From Alphaproteobacteria bacterium (lineage in GTDB: Bacteria > Pseudomonadota > Alphaproteobacteria > MPNO01 > UBA2964), in NCBI GenBank assembly GCA_012103315.1, contig WLWZ01000008.1:62001-126000 (forward strand): a stretch of 64,000 nt of DNA. Direction: 5' to 3'. Under the pieces are notes generated by a model, which made no database searches, was not told where the DNA came from, and was given only the letters and a program-made list of their open reading frames with translations. Made by a program: the position numbers and the translations under genes. Shown here one piece after another: positions 8,702 through 17,545 of this stretch. Numbering within the stretch: the first letter of the stretch is position 1; each line of letters starts with the position of its first letter.

Positions 8702-11047
8702 ATGGACGGCAAAGTATTTGGTGGACGCGTAAAACGGCTCGAAGATCCGGCCTTGTTACGAGGACAAGGCCGATACGTCGATGACATCAAGCTCGCCAAT
8801 ATGGCCAATGCCGCGTTTGTTCGCAGCCCTTTTCCGCATGCCCGGCTCACAGGAATAGATAAGACCGCAGCAGAATCCATGGATGGAGTCTTTGCAGTCT
8901 ACACGTTCGAAGATCTCAAACCATATTTAACAGATGATCGCCTGCCTGTTGAATTTCCCGGAGGTGTCCCAAATGCCGAAACTGCGGGTCCCGTCATCAT
9001 GGTTTTTGATGAAACTATGTATGCCGGCGAATGCGTTGCCATCGTCATCGCGGAAACCCGCCATATCGCTGAAGATGCAGCTTCGTTGGTCGAGATGGAC
9101 TGGGACCCACTTCCGGCCGTCGGTGATTGTAAAAAGGCGCTTGAACCCGACTCTCCAACAGCATCGATCCATATCGACAGCAATTTGATGATGGAGATGG
9201 TTCAGGAATACGGTGACGTGGACGATGTCTTTAGTTCGGCACCACACACCTTCCGCGAAGAGATTTGGCAACATCGCGGCAGTGCACATCCTATCGAATG
9301 CCGGGGTGCCGTGGGACGCTATGACCCTATTCAGGACATCACGACATTATGGTCCTCAACCCAAATGCCAAACCTCGTTCAGGGGTTCATCGTCAAACTG
9401 CTGGGTGCCGACGAGAACCAACTTCGCGTCATTACACCGGATGTTGGTGGGGGCTTTGGACCCAAATTCGTTTTCTACTCGGAAGAACTCATCGTCGCCC
9501 TCGTCGCGAAACTCTGCGGCCGTCCAGTCAAGTGGATCGAAGACCGACGCGAACATTTTATCTCCGCGGTCCAGGAACGTGATCAATATTGGGATGCCGA
9601 GATTGCCGTCGATAATGAAGGGATGATCCAAGGTGTTCGCGGCACGCTAATTCATGATCACGGCGCCTACACAATTCAGGGCATAACCCTGCCCTACAAC
9701 GCCGCCGCCTGTATCCCCGGACCCTACAAAGTCCCGCATTACCGTATGGAACAAAAACTCGCTTTCACCAACATGATGCCTTGTGCACCGGTACGCGGTG
9801 CTAGCCATCCGCAGGGCACCTTCGTGATGGAACGGCTGATGGATCGCGCCGCCCACGAGCTTGGGTTAGACCGCGCTGAAATCCGACTCAAGAATATGAT
9901 CCCCGGTGATGAGATGCCCTACAAGAAGCCGCTCAAAACCCGTGCTGGCGTCAACATCACCTATGATTCGGGCGACTTCCCAAAAGCACAAAAAATGACA
10001 ATGGAAGCGGCGGGCTATGCTGACTTTGAAGAACGGCAAAAGGCGGCCCGCGCTGAAGGTCGCTATCTCGGTATTGGCATTTCATTTGGCGTCAAAGGCA
10101 CGGGACGCGGGCCGTTTGAAACGGCCATCGTGCGGATCGGCACCTCAGGTAAAATTTCGGTCTATACCGGCGCCGCCCCGATGGGGCAGAGTACCCGGAC
10201 CATGATGGCGCAGGTTGTCGCCGAACAACTTGGCGGTGACATGGAAAACGTCGAAGTCGTTGCCGGTGATACTCAACAAATTCCAATGGGGATGGGTGGC
10301 TTTGGTAGCCGCCAGGCGATTACCGCCGGTTCCTCGGGTCATATCGCCGCCGTTGAGGTACGCGAAAAGGCTCTAAAGGTTGCTGCACATTTACTAGAGG
10401 CGTCTGAAGAAGATTTAGAAATCGACGGCAAAGATATCCGCGTCAAAGGCGTTCCAGATTTGTCGGTCTCTTTGGGACAGGTCGCGCATGCCGTCGCAGG
10501 AACACCGGGCTATGCCCTGCCCGGCGGTATAACGCCTGGCATGGAATCTACCCAGAACTTTCTGACCGACCCGCTGGCCTATTGTTATGGCGCGCATATT
10601 TGTGAGGTCGAAGCCGACCCCGAAACGGGTGGTGTCAAAATCCTCAAATACACGATCACCCATGACTCCGGCACGCTGATCAATCCGATGATTGTTACTG
10701 GGCAGGTAACCGGCGGTGTCGCCCACGGAATCGGCAACGCGATGTTCGAATGGATGGGGTACGACGATGATGCCAATCCGGTCACAACAAATTTCGGCGA
10801 ATACCTCCTACCGTCAGCGCCGGAAACACCGAACTTCGATATCGAGTTTCTGGAAAGCCCGTCTCCTTTAAACCCGCTGGGCGTAAAAGGCGCCGGTGAA
10901 GGCTCGACGGTTCCGGCGGCAGCCGCGGTGATATCAGCGATCGAAGATGCACTGAGCCCGTTCAACGCCCATATTGCAGAAGCACCGGTAACACCAGCGC
11001 GGTTGGTCGAATTGGTGAAAGAAGGTCAAGCGGGACAGGCCGCCTAA
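8702..11047 (+). CDS. Xanthine dehydrogenase-family molybdopterin-binding large subunit
   Basis: Large catalytic subunit of a molybdenum hydroxylase, 781 residues. The N-terminus GRVKRLEDPALLRGQGRYVDD begins the a/b hammerhead domain. The cofactor-binding segment DVGGGFGPKFVF and the active-site Glu in KGAGEGSTVPAAA near the C-terminus are both present. It lacks the AYxCSFR loop of form I CO dehydrogenase and has PVRGASHPQGTF instead, so its substrate is probably an organic molecule. ATG 8702 is chosen over GTG 8693 because AAAGG is well spaced only from the ATG. No 2Fe-2S small subunit or CoxM-type FAD subunit is next to it, which is odd. It converges with a flavoprotein/Fe-S pair 6 bases downstream. 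Confidence 0.88.
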   Translation: MDGKVFGGRVKRLEDPALLRGQGRYVDDIKLANMANAAFVRSPFPHARLTGIDKTAAESMDGVFAVYTFEDLKPYLTDDRLPVEFPGGVPNAETAGPVIMVFDETMYAGECVAIVIAETRHIAEDAASLVEMDWDPLPAVGDCKKALEPDSPTASIHIDSNLMMEMVQEYGDVDDVFSSAPHTFREEIWQHRGSAHPIECRGAVGRYDPIQDITTLWSSTQMPNLVQGFIVKLLGADENQLRVITPDVGGGFGPKFVFYSEELIVALVAKLCGRPVKWIEDRREHFISAVQERDQYWDAEIAVDNEGMIQGVRGTLIHDHGAYTIQGITLPYNAAACIPGPYKVPHYRMEQKLAFTNMMPCAPVRGASHPQGTFVMERLMDRAAHELGLDRAEIRLKNMIPGDEMPYKKPLKTRAGVNITYDSGDFPKAQKMTMEAAGYADFEERQKAARAEGRYLGIGISFGVKGTGRGPFETAIVRIGTSGKISVYTGAAPMGQSTRTMMAQVVAEQLGGDMENVEVVAGDTQQIPMGMGGFGSRQAITAGSSGHIAAVEVREKALKVAAHLLEASEEDLEIDGKDIRVKGVPDLSVSLGQVAHAVAGTPGYALPGGITPGMESTQNFLTDPLAYCYGAHICEVEADPETGGVKILKYTITHDSGTLINPMIVTGQVTGGVAHGIGNAMFEWMGYDDDANPVTTNFGEYLLPSAPETPNFDIEFLESPSPLNPLGVKGAGEGSTVPAAAAVISAIEDALSPFNAHIAEAPVTPARLVELVKEGQAGQAA

Positions 11048-11053
11048 CTGAGG

Positions 11054-11407
11054 CTATTCAACGTCGGCAGACGCAAGCCGTTCTTTGGGCGGCACGATAT
11101 CCGTAACTAGGTCACGGATCAGCGTCTTATTCGCCAATGGTTCCACCGTAACAGTGCCGGTGTTGAGCTTGGCGGTGCAGGCATAGTTCACCTTGCCATC
11201 GACCAGGACCATGCATTCCTTGCAGGCATTAGCGCTGACGCAAGAATAACGAAAGGCCAATGAGGCATCTTCGTTTTCACGAACCCAGACCAATGCGTCG
11301 AGGACCGAAGCGCCATCTTCATGCGGGACATCAAACTGTTCATACCGGGGCGCCTCATCAGCGGCACCGCGATAGACTTTAAGCATGGTTTTCAGATCTT
11401 CGCTCAT
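11054..11407 (-). CDS. Short 2Fe-2S protein, SdhB/FrdB N-terminal type
   Basis: 117 residues; only the plant-type ferredoxin domain of succinate dehydrogenase/fumarate reductase iron-sulfur subunits. The cysteines are in YSCVSANACKECMVL and NYAC; the first spacing is Cx5Cx2C rather than the Cx4Cx2C of SdhB. The C-terminal 4Fe-4S/3Fe-4S domain is absent. The start ATG at 11407 overlaps the stop of the flavoprotein gene (ATGA), so the two are translationally coupled. It probably passes electrons to or from that flavoprotein. The physiological partner is unknown. Confidence 0.8.
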   Translation of the reverse strand: MSEDLKTMLKVYRGAADEAPRYEQFDVPHEDGASVLDALVWVRENEDASLAFRYSCVSANACKECMVLVDGKVNYACTAKLNTGTVTVEPLANKTLIRDLVTDIVPPKERLASADVE

Positions 11408-13125
11408 ATCACAGCCGCCTGTTTTTCTTCGAGGGTATAGGAAATTCTCGGTACTTCCGCCCAACCGGTTACCATGTCATCGCCTGACATTTCAATTGTC
11501 TGGTTACGCTCAAATTCCGGCGATGCATCCGGGATGTCTTCCCGTTGATGGGCGCCGCGACTTTCCGTCCGATTAATCGCGGCAAGCGTTATCGATTCGG
11601 CACACAATAATCCTGCCCTCAACTCATACCAATCGAGAAGCGCCTGATTAAAGGGCTCATCGTCGGGAATAGTTATGTTGCGAAGATCATCGCTTTGCAT
11701 TTCGCGGATACGTTCCAATGCTTGTTCAAGCTTTTCACCAGTACGGAACAAACCAACCTTGTCCCACATAAGGGCTTGTAACTCAGTCATCAACGCCGTG
11801 GCGCTGCCATCTGGTTCAGCGTTCTTTTGCAGCTGCGACTTGGGTTCAGAAAGGACAATTGTTGCCGCCGCTTCGTCGATAGGAGCCCGTGCCCTGCCCT
11901 TCGCAAATGCCGCGCCAAACTTGCCGGCACGTTCGCCGAAGACAAAGGCTTCGGGGATAGCGTTACCAGATAGGCGCGTTGCGCCATTGGCACCACCAAC
12001 AGCTTCGCCAGCGGCGTAAAGACCAGGTATACGGGTTTTCATCTCGGTATCTACGCGGATACCACCCATATGATAATGCGCGATGGGAGAGACCTCGATG
12101 GCCTGTTTTTGTAAATCAATGCCGTTTTTGGCGAGGCGACCAATCATCGGGCCGAATTTCTCTTTCATAACCTCTTCCGAGATATGATCAAAGCTCAACC
12201 AGACACCACCATGTGGTGAACCGCGACCTTCCTCGACCTCTTTGTAGATCGCATAGGAGGCAACATCACGGCGCGCCGTGTAATTACCACCATCCGACGC
12301 ACCATAATTATGAATGAACTCTTCAAACTCGCCATTAAGTAGTCGCCCACCAACCTTATAGCGGAACGGATCCCACATAATCGGATCCATCCCGACCATG
12401 CGAGGGGCGAGATGACCAATCGGGAAAAACTGAACGAACTCCATATCAATCAGCTCTGCGCCAGCACGAAGCGCCATGGCATAGGCTTCTCCACCCATAT
12501 TGATGGAGGCGCTGTTGCGCTTATAGAGCTTGGTCAAACCACCTGCCGCCATAACGATAGCGCCCGCCTCAACCAACACTGTCTCGCCGCTTTCAACATC
12601 AATGGCCACCGCCCCAACCGCTTCACCGTCCTGAACGACGATTTCGATTACAGCCAACCCACTGGCGCGGCGAATACCGGGCCGCTGAGCGACTTCACCG
12701 CGCAAAGCACGTGCTACGGCAGGACCGGTATTGAGATAATCAACATAGACGCAACGCTTTAGCCCATGTCCCGGCGCATGAACCTGTGTCATACGGCCTT
12801 CGACCCGTGCCCAGCCAACCTTCCACTCATCCATCTCGTGAATTCGGGTGACCGATTCTTCGCACAGGATCGCGGAGAGTTCCTCGTTACATAAACTGTG
12901 GCCGGCCTCAATCGTATCCGCTAAATGGTGCGTCCAATGATCAGGTTCTTCGTGGCCAACCGCCGAGGCAACAGTCATCTGCGCCATAATCGTCGCACCG
13001 CCGCGGCTGATCAGGCTCTTATCGGCAACGATTACGTCGGCACCTTCACGCGCAGCGGAAATTGCCGCATACATCCCGGCACCACCGGCACCGACCACAA
13101 ATACATCTGTCGAAACACGCATCAT
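11404..13125 (-). CDS. FAD-dependent fumarate reductase/succinate dehydrogenase-like flavoprotein
   Basis: 573 residues from ATG 13125, chosen because AAAGGA lies about 9 bases upstream and the FAD-binding VFVVGAGGAGMYAAI then begins near residue 7. Dinucleotide fold, then HYHMGGIRVD and ATRLSGNAIPEAFVFG, which match the substrate/FAD region of the SdhA/FrdA/aspartate oxidase superfamily. No Tat signal, so cytosolic. It forms a two-gene unit with the downstream 2Fe-2S protein and lacks membrane subunits, so it is not a standard complex II. The substrate is unknown; soluble fumarate reductase or another enoate/alcohol oxidoreductase is possible. Confidence 0.85.
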   Translation of the reverse strand: MMRVSTDVFVVGAGGAGMYAAISAAREGADVIVADKSLISRGGATIMAQMTVASAVGHEEPDHWTHHLADTIEAGHSLCNEELSAILCEESVTRIHEMDEWKVGWARVEGRMTQVHAPGHGLKRCVYVDYLNTGPAVARALRGEVAQRPGIRRASGLAVIEIVVQDGEAVGAVAIDVESGETVLVEAGAIVMAAGGLTKLYKRNSASINMGGEAYAMALRAGAELIDMEFVQFFPIGHLAPRMVGMDPIMWDPFRYKVGGRLLNGEFEEFIHNYGASDGGNYTARRDVASYAIYKEVEEGRGSPHGGVWLSFDHISEEVMKEKFGPMIGRLAKNGIDLQKQAIEVSPIAHYHMGGIRVDTEMKTRIPGLYAAGEAVGGANGATRLSGNAIPEAFVFGERAGKFGAAFAKGRARAPIDEAAATIVLSEPKSQLQKNAEPDGSATALMTELQALMWDKVGLFRTGEKLEQALERIREMQSDDLRNITIPDDEPFNQALLDWYELRAGLLCAESITLAAINRTESRGAHQREDIPDASPEFERNQTIEMSGDDMVTGWAEVPRISYTLEEKQAAVI

Positions 13126-13259
13126 CGAAAACGATCCTTTAAAAAGCGTAGGCAACTTAGCGCACTGGCCTCGCCACGGCCAGTTCCGGGACTTGCGGCA
13201 ATGATACGCACCCGTTAATTTCCCCGCGTCCAGATAGATAAGCGAAAGAGGATCTTCTA

Positions 13260-14000
13260 ATGGCCACTAAAATGCAGCAACTGATCAATACCGCGACCCC
13301 CTATTGGGATGCTGAGGCGGAAATTGCCAAGCGTTTTTACAAGTCAGCCAAGAAGGAACACCACGCGTTTTATCTTCGCGCGCAGCTTTGGAAAGAGCTC
13401 AACCCGGTCGACGGTTTTTTCAACGGCTTACACCGCGAACTGACACAGGCGGCCGACATGTTCCCCAAAGTCGGTAAGACCATCGACCGCCACGACTATT
13501 TATTTCTGTTGGAACAGCTGGTCTCTGAGTATAGCCACTTCGTCATGCTGGCCGATGTGCTGGAGCATGTGCAGGGCCGCAAGCTTTCCAAGCGCGACCT
13601 CAAACAACTGCCACAGGAAAAGAAGCTCGGCGATATTCGCCGCCGTTACGTGCAGAAAGGTGGTGCGATAGGCAAAGCCGCGGTTGGTATCACTGAAGGC
13701 GGCGGCACGGCCTTGTTCCGCATCGGCAAGAATCTCAAGGGCAACAAGATCAACCAGATGACCGCCACAGCCATGAAGGTGATCTGGGAAGACGAGAAAG
13801 ATCACTATATGGTGCAGGCCGACATCGCCGCCAAGATGATCAAGAACAAGGCAGATATGAAAAAGATGCAGGACGCGATGATTGATGTCAGCCTACAGCG
13901 TGTCTGGATGCGCAACGAAATGTTTCGCAGCCCGATGACAACCGCCGAGGTCGGGGCCTATATCATACGCCGCCAAGGCACCATCGCGAAACGATCATAG
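13260..14000 (+). CDS. Unrecognised all-helical protein, ferritin-like di-iron candidate
   Basis: 246 residues, strongly helical, no signal peptide. I do not recognise the family. Acidic/histidine positions match a four-helix di-iron pattern: E33 (KEHHAF), E90xxH93 (SEYSHFVM), E146 (GITEGGG) and E179xxH182 (EDEKDHYM). Two ExxH motifs are typical of ferritin-like carboxylate-bridged proteins such as rubrerythrin-like or COQ7-like enzymes. This is inference from spacing only. A GAGGA ribosome-binding site precedes the ATG. It is divergent from the flavoprotein operon with about 130 bases between them. Confidence 0.6.
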   Translation: MATKMQQLINTATPYWDAEAEIAKRFYKSAKKEHHAFYLRAQLWKELNPVDGFFNGLHRELTQAADMFPKVGKTIDRHDYLFLLEQLVSEYSHFVMLADVLEHVQGRKLSKRDLKQLPQEKKLGDIRRRYVQKGGAIGKAAVGITEGGGTALFRIGKNLKGNKINQMTATAMKVIWEDEKDHYMVQADIAAKMIKNKADMKKMQDAMIDVSLQRVWMRNEMFRSPMTTAEVGAYIIRRQGTIAKRS

Positions 14001-14061
14001 CTGCACCTTAAAACGACCACTATCGCTCGCTAACGTTTTTCCCTGATTCAAAACAGCAATC

Positions 14062-14089
14062 TTGATATAGGAACATTTTCCTTTATTAT
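14062..14089 (+). promoter_or_regulatory. Putative sigma-70 promoter of the PG-binding-like gene
   Basis: TTGATA (14062-14067), 16 bases, TATTAT (14084-14089). The SOS box begins at the next base, the usual geometry for LexA repression at the transcription start. Confidence 0.55.
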
Positions 14090-14104
14090 GTTCTTGTAAT
14101 GTTC
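14090..14104 (+). promoter_or_regulatory. Alphaproteobacterial SOS (LexA) box
   Basis: Direct repeat GTTC-TTGTAAT-GTTC, a perfect match to the GTTC-N7-GTTC operator known for LexA in alphaproteobacteria. It sits 42 bases before the start codon at 14146 and directly abuts the candidate -10 element. Confidence 0.7.
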
Positions 14105-14145
14105 TATAAAGGGCGTTTCAATTATCACGGGAAAGAGAAACGGCG

Positions 14146-15564
14146 ATGCTAATTAACCGATTAAACGGCCAGGTGGGCCAAGGGCTCGAAAATGATCCGT
14201 CAGATGTCATGACCGTTAAACACCTGCTGGAAGACACTGGTCACCTGGAGCATCCCGATGAAGGCTTTTCGCCGTTTTTTGATAAGCCCACAGAAGACGG
14301 CATCTTCAACATCCAGGATGAAAACGGCTTAAAGCTTGATGGAATACTAGGCCCTAACGGCCCGACCGAACGCACGTTGCTACACCAGACCGGTATTCTG
14401 CCACAAGAAACCGGTTTCAAGCTAACTGATCTGGACCTTACCGGACCAGTTGGTAACGGGTTGGAGAATAACAGTCGTGACGTTCAGGCCGTCGCCAACG
14501 GGTTAAAGAGCGCCGGTCTGATAAAGTTCGATAAGACACCAGTAGCGATCACCAAAGATGTCGATAACGGGCTACAAAATCTCCAGGTCGCCGAAGGGTT
14601 GGTCCCTGACGGCACGGCCTTGCCTGGCGGACCGACAGAGCATGCCTTGAAAAGGCGTGCGGCGAGGAATCTATCAAAAACACAAAAGACGGCTCTGCCA
14701 CCCCGAAATAGCGCAAGAGACAGGAGCGACCTTGAGGGTATCTCCGACGACATCGCGGAACGTGCTGCTGGAAGAGAAGCAGTAAGAGAGGCCCAAACGG
14801 ATCAACGGAATCAAATAGCCCAACCCGTTCGTGATCTGGCTGGAGAGCGAAAAGACCTCGATCAGATTTCAGATGACATTGCGGAGCAATCTAATAGGCG
14901 CGACATCTCTCGAATAACGGAAAAGCGCCGGGTCCAACAGGCGAGAAAAGCCATGCAACAACACTTACGCGATTTTCAGCAAGAAGGTCTCGCTGATGCC
15001 TTTACCAACCTGGAACATTTCTTATCCGGCAAGGGAACCCCGAAAACCTTTACCCGTGAACAGGCTCGTACCTATAAGCCGATTGCCAATGGCGAAAAGG
15101 TAAACCGGGGACAATTTAAGCGAACTTTCGTTGGGGATACCCAAAAGAAGACTGCACCCGCGCGTAAACTTAAAAAATTAGAAGATGGTGAAACGCTGCA
15201 CTTTCCCGGTAATTGGGATGCAGACCATAAAATAGCCGACTTCATCGATGATGTTGTAGGACGTAACAGGAATTTCGCTCTTGGATTTGGCAGAACGAAA
15301 TTTACGTCCAACGGTGATTTTATAGCAAAGAGAACCGGCGACCGTATCGAAATTAGCGGGACCGTCACCCACAAATGGAGTGACGACTATGATTTCCACG
15401 AAGGCCAGCCCGGTTCGGATCACGCTAAATCTCTCATCGAATTGGGCGACGCCAAAGAATTTTCGATCGCTGCTGAGTGGAAACAGAAAGTTACGGCGAC
15501 CGTCCGCGTCAAGGAAAATGGAGAGCTAGAATTTGAGAACGACAATTGGACTGATGTGAAGTAG
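14146..15564 (+). CDS. PG-binding-repeat protein with DDYD C-terminal domain; candidate SOS-controlled bacteriocin-like toxin
   Basis: 472 residues, no signal peptide. Residues ~6-83 and ~97-170 are two repeats (GLENDPSDVMTVKHLLED; GLENNSRDVQAVANGL), each ending in a GGPTEHAL-like segment, resembling peptidoglycan-binding domain 1. A charged coiled region (190-275) holds two copies of an (R/K)xDLxxISDDIAE repeat (ISDDIAE at 199-205 and 241-247). The C-terminal domain (~345-472) is beta-rich and contains SGTVTHKWSDDYDFHEG with D413, D414, Y415 and D416, which recalls the D-x-Y-D active-site core of colicin M-type lipid II hydrolases; the downstream His-Arg pair of colicin M is not evident. The gene lies behind a LexA box, as colicins do. 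The toxin role is inferred; a phage-like or endogenous wall protein is the alternative. Confidence 0.55.
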   Translation: MLINRLNGQVGQGLENDPSDVMTVKHLLEDTGHLEHPDEGFSPFFDKPTEDGIFNIQDENGLKLDGILGPNGPTERTLLHQTGILPQETGFKLTDLDLTGPVGNGLENNSRDVQAVANGLKSAGLIKFDKTPVAITKDVDNGLQNLQVAEGLVPDGTALPGGPTEHALKRRAARNLSKTQKTALPPRNSARDRSDLEGISDDIAERAAGREAVREAQTDQRNQIAQPVRDLAGERKDLDQISDDIAEQSNRRDISRITEKRRVQQARKAMQQHLRDFQQEGLADAFTNLEHFLSGKGTPKTFTREQARTYKPIANGEKVNRGQFKRTFVGDTQKKTAPARKLKKLEDGETLHFPGNWDADHKIADFIDDVVGRNRNFALGFGRTKFTSNGDFIAKRTGDRIEISGTVTHKWSDDYDFHEGQPGSDHAKSLIELGDAKEFSIAAEWKQKVTATVRVKENGELEFENDNWTDVK

Positions 15565-15565
15565 A

Positions 15566-16162
15566 ATGCCAAGAGAAAAAGTAATAGAAGTCATCGCTAA
15601 ACGGTTATTTCAGTTCGTTACCTACCCGTTACCGCGAAGCCCTCTGACCATAACGTTAACCTGCCTGATTTTAGGTTTCGTCTTCTTACCGGTATGGCTC
15701 TATTTCCCGGAATGCAAAGCATATTCTAATAACTCAATCACAATATCGGGTTGGATGGAAAAGAATTACAGAACTATTTTCCGAGGTAATCTAACCTCCT
15801 ATGGAGGAACGACCTTTTGGTCGATTGGTGGTTTTACCTTCATTCGCTTTCTTCCAATCTTCGACGGTAACGAACATTTTGATCAAGGAAGTGCTTTAAC
15901 AAACGCATCAAATAAAGCCGCCGTCCGCCTCGGCGCAGGCGATTATGACGGAGAAATGATTGACGGCAAAAGATACCACCCTCCACCGTCCATAATAAAA
16001 ATACGCAAAATGATAACCCGTTATGGCTGGGACAGTGACTGTGACGCCATGCGCGCAATTATGATGGGAGTGAGACCTCGCGGATTAACCAACGGAACAT
16101 GGAAACCGGAAGAAGAATATAGGCGCAAACCTCCAGTCAAAGAGCCCGTAAAACTCCGGTGA
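15566..16162 (+). CDS. Single-pass membrane protein, possible immunity or lysis partner
   Basis: 198 residues, family not recognised. One membrane segment near residues 27-47 (LTITLTCLILGFVFLPVWLY), then a ~150-residue soluble domain that is probably periplasmic, with three cysteines outside the membrane helix and a proline/lysine-rich tail. The ATG lies one base after the stop of the preceding SOS-controlled gene, so the two are co-transcribed and probably coupled. Topology with an N-terminal anchor and outward domain resembles that of the colicin M immunity protein, though it is longer. Function is inferred from context only. Confidence 0.55.
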   Translation: MPREKVIEVIAKRLFQFVTYPLPRSPLTITLTCLILGFVFLPVWLYFPECKAYSNNSITISGWMEKNYRTIFRGNLTSYGGTTFWSIGGFTFIRFLPIFDGNEHFDQGSALTNASNKAAVRLGAGDYDGEMIDGKRYHPPPSIIKIRKMITRYGWDSDCDAMRAIMMGVRPRGLTNGTWKPEEEYRRKPPVKEPVKLR

Positions 16163-16300
16163 GATACTCCATATGAATTCTTCTCCCACGGGGAGTCCTG
16201 TGATGAGACCTGCTACCAACCGGCAACAAGAGGTTACGGCAACGGAATCTTCCGGCCGCTTGCGATCAAAAACTGGGAGCTCTAAGAGTAATTACTACGG

Positions 16301-17521
16301 CTATGTAGCCTGGCTTTCCAGTGCCGCGACACCGGGCAGTTCTTTGCCTTCTAGCCATTCGAGGAATGCGCCACCCGCCGTTGAAACATAAGAGAAGTCA
16401 TCCAGCGCATCTGCCGCTGCCAATGCCGCAACAGTATCACCACCACCGGCGACGGAACGTAGCTTGCCCTCCGCTGACAGTTTCGCAGCCGCCTGCGCCA
16501 CAATGTTCGTACCCTTATCGAAGGGTCGGATTTCGAACGCGCCCAGTGGGCCATTCCACAATACGGTTTTGCAATCTTTAAGGCTTTCGGCCAGCGCTTG
16601 AGCCGTACCCTCCCCAACATCCAAAATCATCGTGTCGGCTCGAACTGCGGCAATCGGCACAGTTTCACAAGGAGCGCCAGCCTCGAACTTTTCTGAAATC
16701 ACGACGTCCGATGGCAACACAACTTCACAACCCACTTCATCGGCGCTGGCCATCACGGCCCTTGCGGTATCTGCCATGTCACTTTCACAGAGCGATGCCC
16801 CAACATCGGTACCAAGCGCATAAAGAAACGTATTGGCCATTGCGCCACCGATAACCAGCCGGTCGACCTTGGCAACCAGATTGCTCAAGACATCCAGCTT
16901 GGTCGAAACCTTGGCACCGCCAACGACTGCCAAAACCGGCCTCTCCGGATCACCAAGAGCAACTTCAAGCGCTTCCAGCTCGGCCTGCATCGATCGCCCT
17001 GCCGCTGACGGCAGCACCCGTGCTATGCCATCCGTCGACGCATGCGCGCGGTGAGCCGCCGAGAACGCATCATTGACGAACGCATCGCCCAGCAACGCGA
17101 GTGCTTTGACAAACACGTCGTCATTGGCTTCTTCACCCGCATGAAAGCGGAGGTTTTCAAGCAATGCGATGCCACCTTCCGGCAGAGCATTTATTGCGAC
17201 TTCCGACGCGTCGCCAATACAATCTTCGACAAAGACAACCTCACGCCCGCCAAGGGCAGCTTTCAGTGGGCCAACATGTGCCTTGAGCGACATTTCGGGA
17301 ACGATTTTACCTTTGGGTCGGTCAAAGTGTGACATCACCACGACTTTGCAGCCACGATCCGAAAGTTCCAAAATTGTCGGGGCCAACCGGTCTATACGGG
17401 TAGCCTCTGTCACAACACCATCCCGCATCGGGACATTGAGATCACCCCTTATTAGGACACGGGTACCCGCTGCCTGCTCATTTAGAGCAGGCAGGGTATC
17501 GAGCGTTTCAAAACGCGCCAT
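16301..17521 (-). CDS. pgk: Phosphoglycerate kinase
   Basis: Glycolytic/Calvin enzyme: 1,3-bisphosphoglycerate + ADP to 3-phosphoglycerate + ATP. 406 residues, normal. [12 protein letters not shown] at the N-terminus, SHFDRPKG, the nucleotide-binding [12 protein letters not shown] and the C-terminal [10 protein letters not shown] are visible. Third gene of the tkt-gap-pgk operon, 24 bases after gap. Confidence 0.98.
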   Translation of the reverse strand: MARFETLDTLPALNEQAAGTRVLIRGDLNVPMRDGVVTEATRIDRLAPTILELSDRGCKVVVMSHFDRPKGKIVPEMSLKAHVGPLKAALGGREVVFVEDCIGDASEVAINALPEGGIALLENLRFHAGEEANDDVFVKALALLGDAFVNDAFSAAHRAHASTDGIARVLPSAAGRSMQAELEALEVALGDPERPVLAVVGGAKVSTKLDVLSNLVAKVDRLVIGGAMANTFLYALGTDVGASLCESDMADTARAVMASADEVGCEVVLPSDVVISEKFEAGAPCETVPIAAVRADTMILDVGEGTAQALAESLKDCKTVLWNGPLGAFEIRPFDKGTNIVAQAAAKLSAEGKLRSVAGGGDTVAALAAADALDDFSYVSTAGGAFLEWLEGKELPGVAALESQAT

Positions 17522-17545
17522 TGTCTTGTCAGCCTTTGTTGTGGA

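Noticed and set aside
8702-11047. Aerobic CO dehydrogenase large subunit
   Set aside because: The AYxCSFR active-site loop is absent, and no CoxM or CoxS partners are adjacent.
16163-16300. Short open frame between the membrane protein gene and pgk
   Set aside because: Poor composition and no ribosome-binding site; overlaps the pgk end. I see nothing else in this gap.
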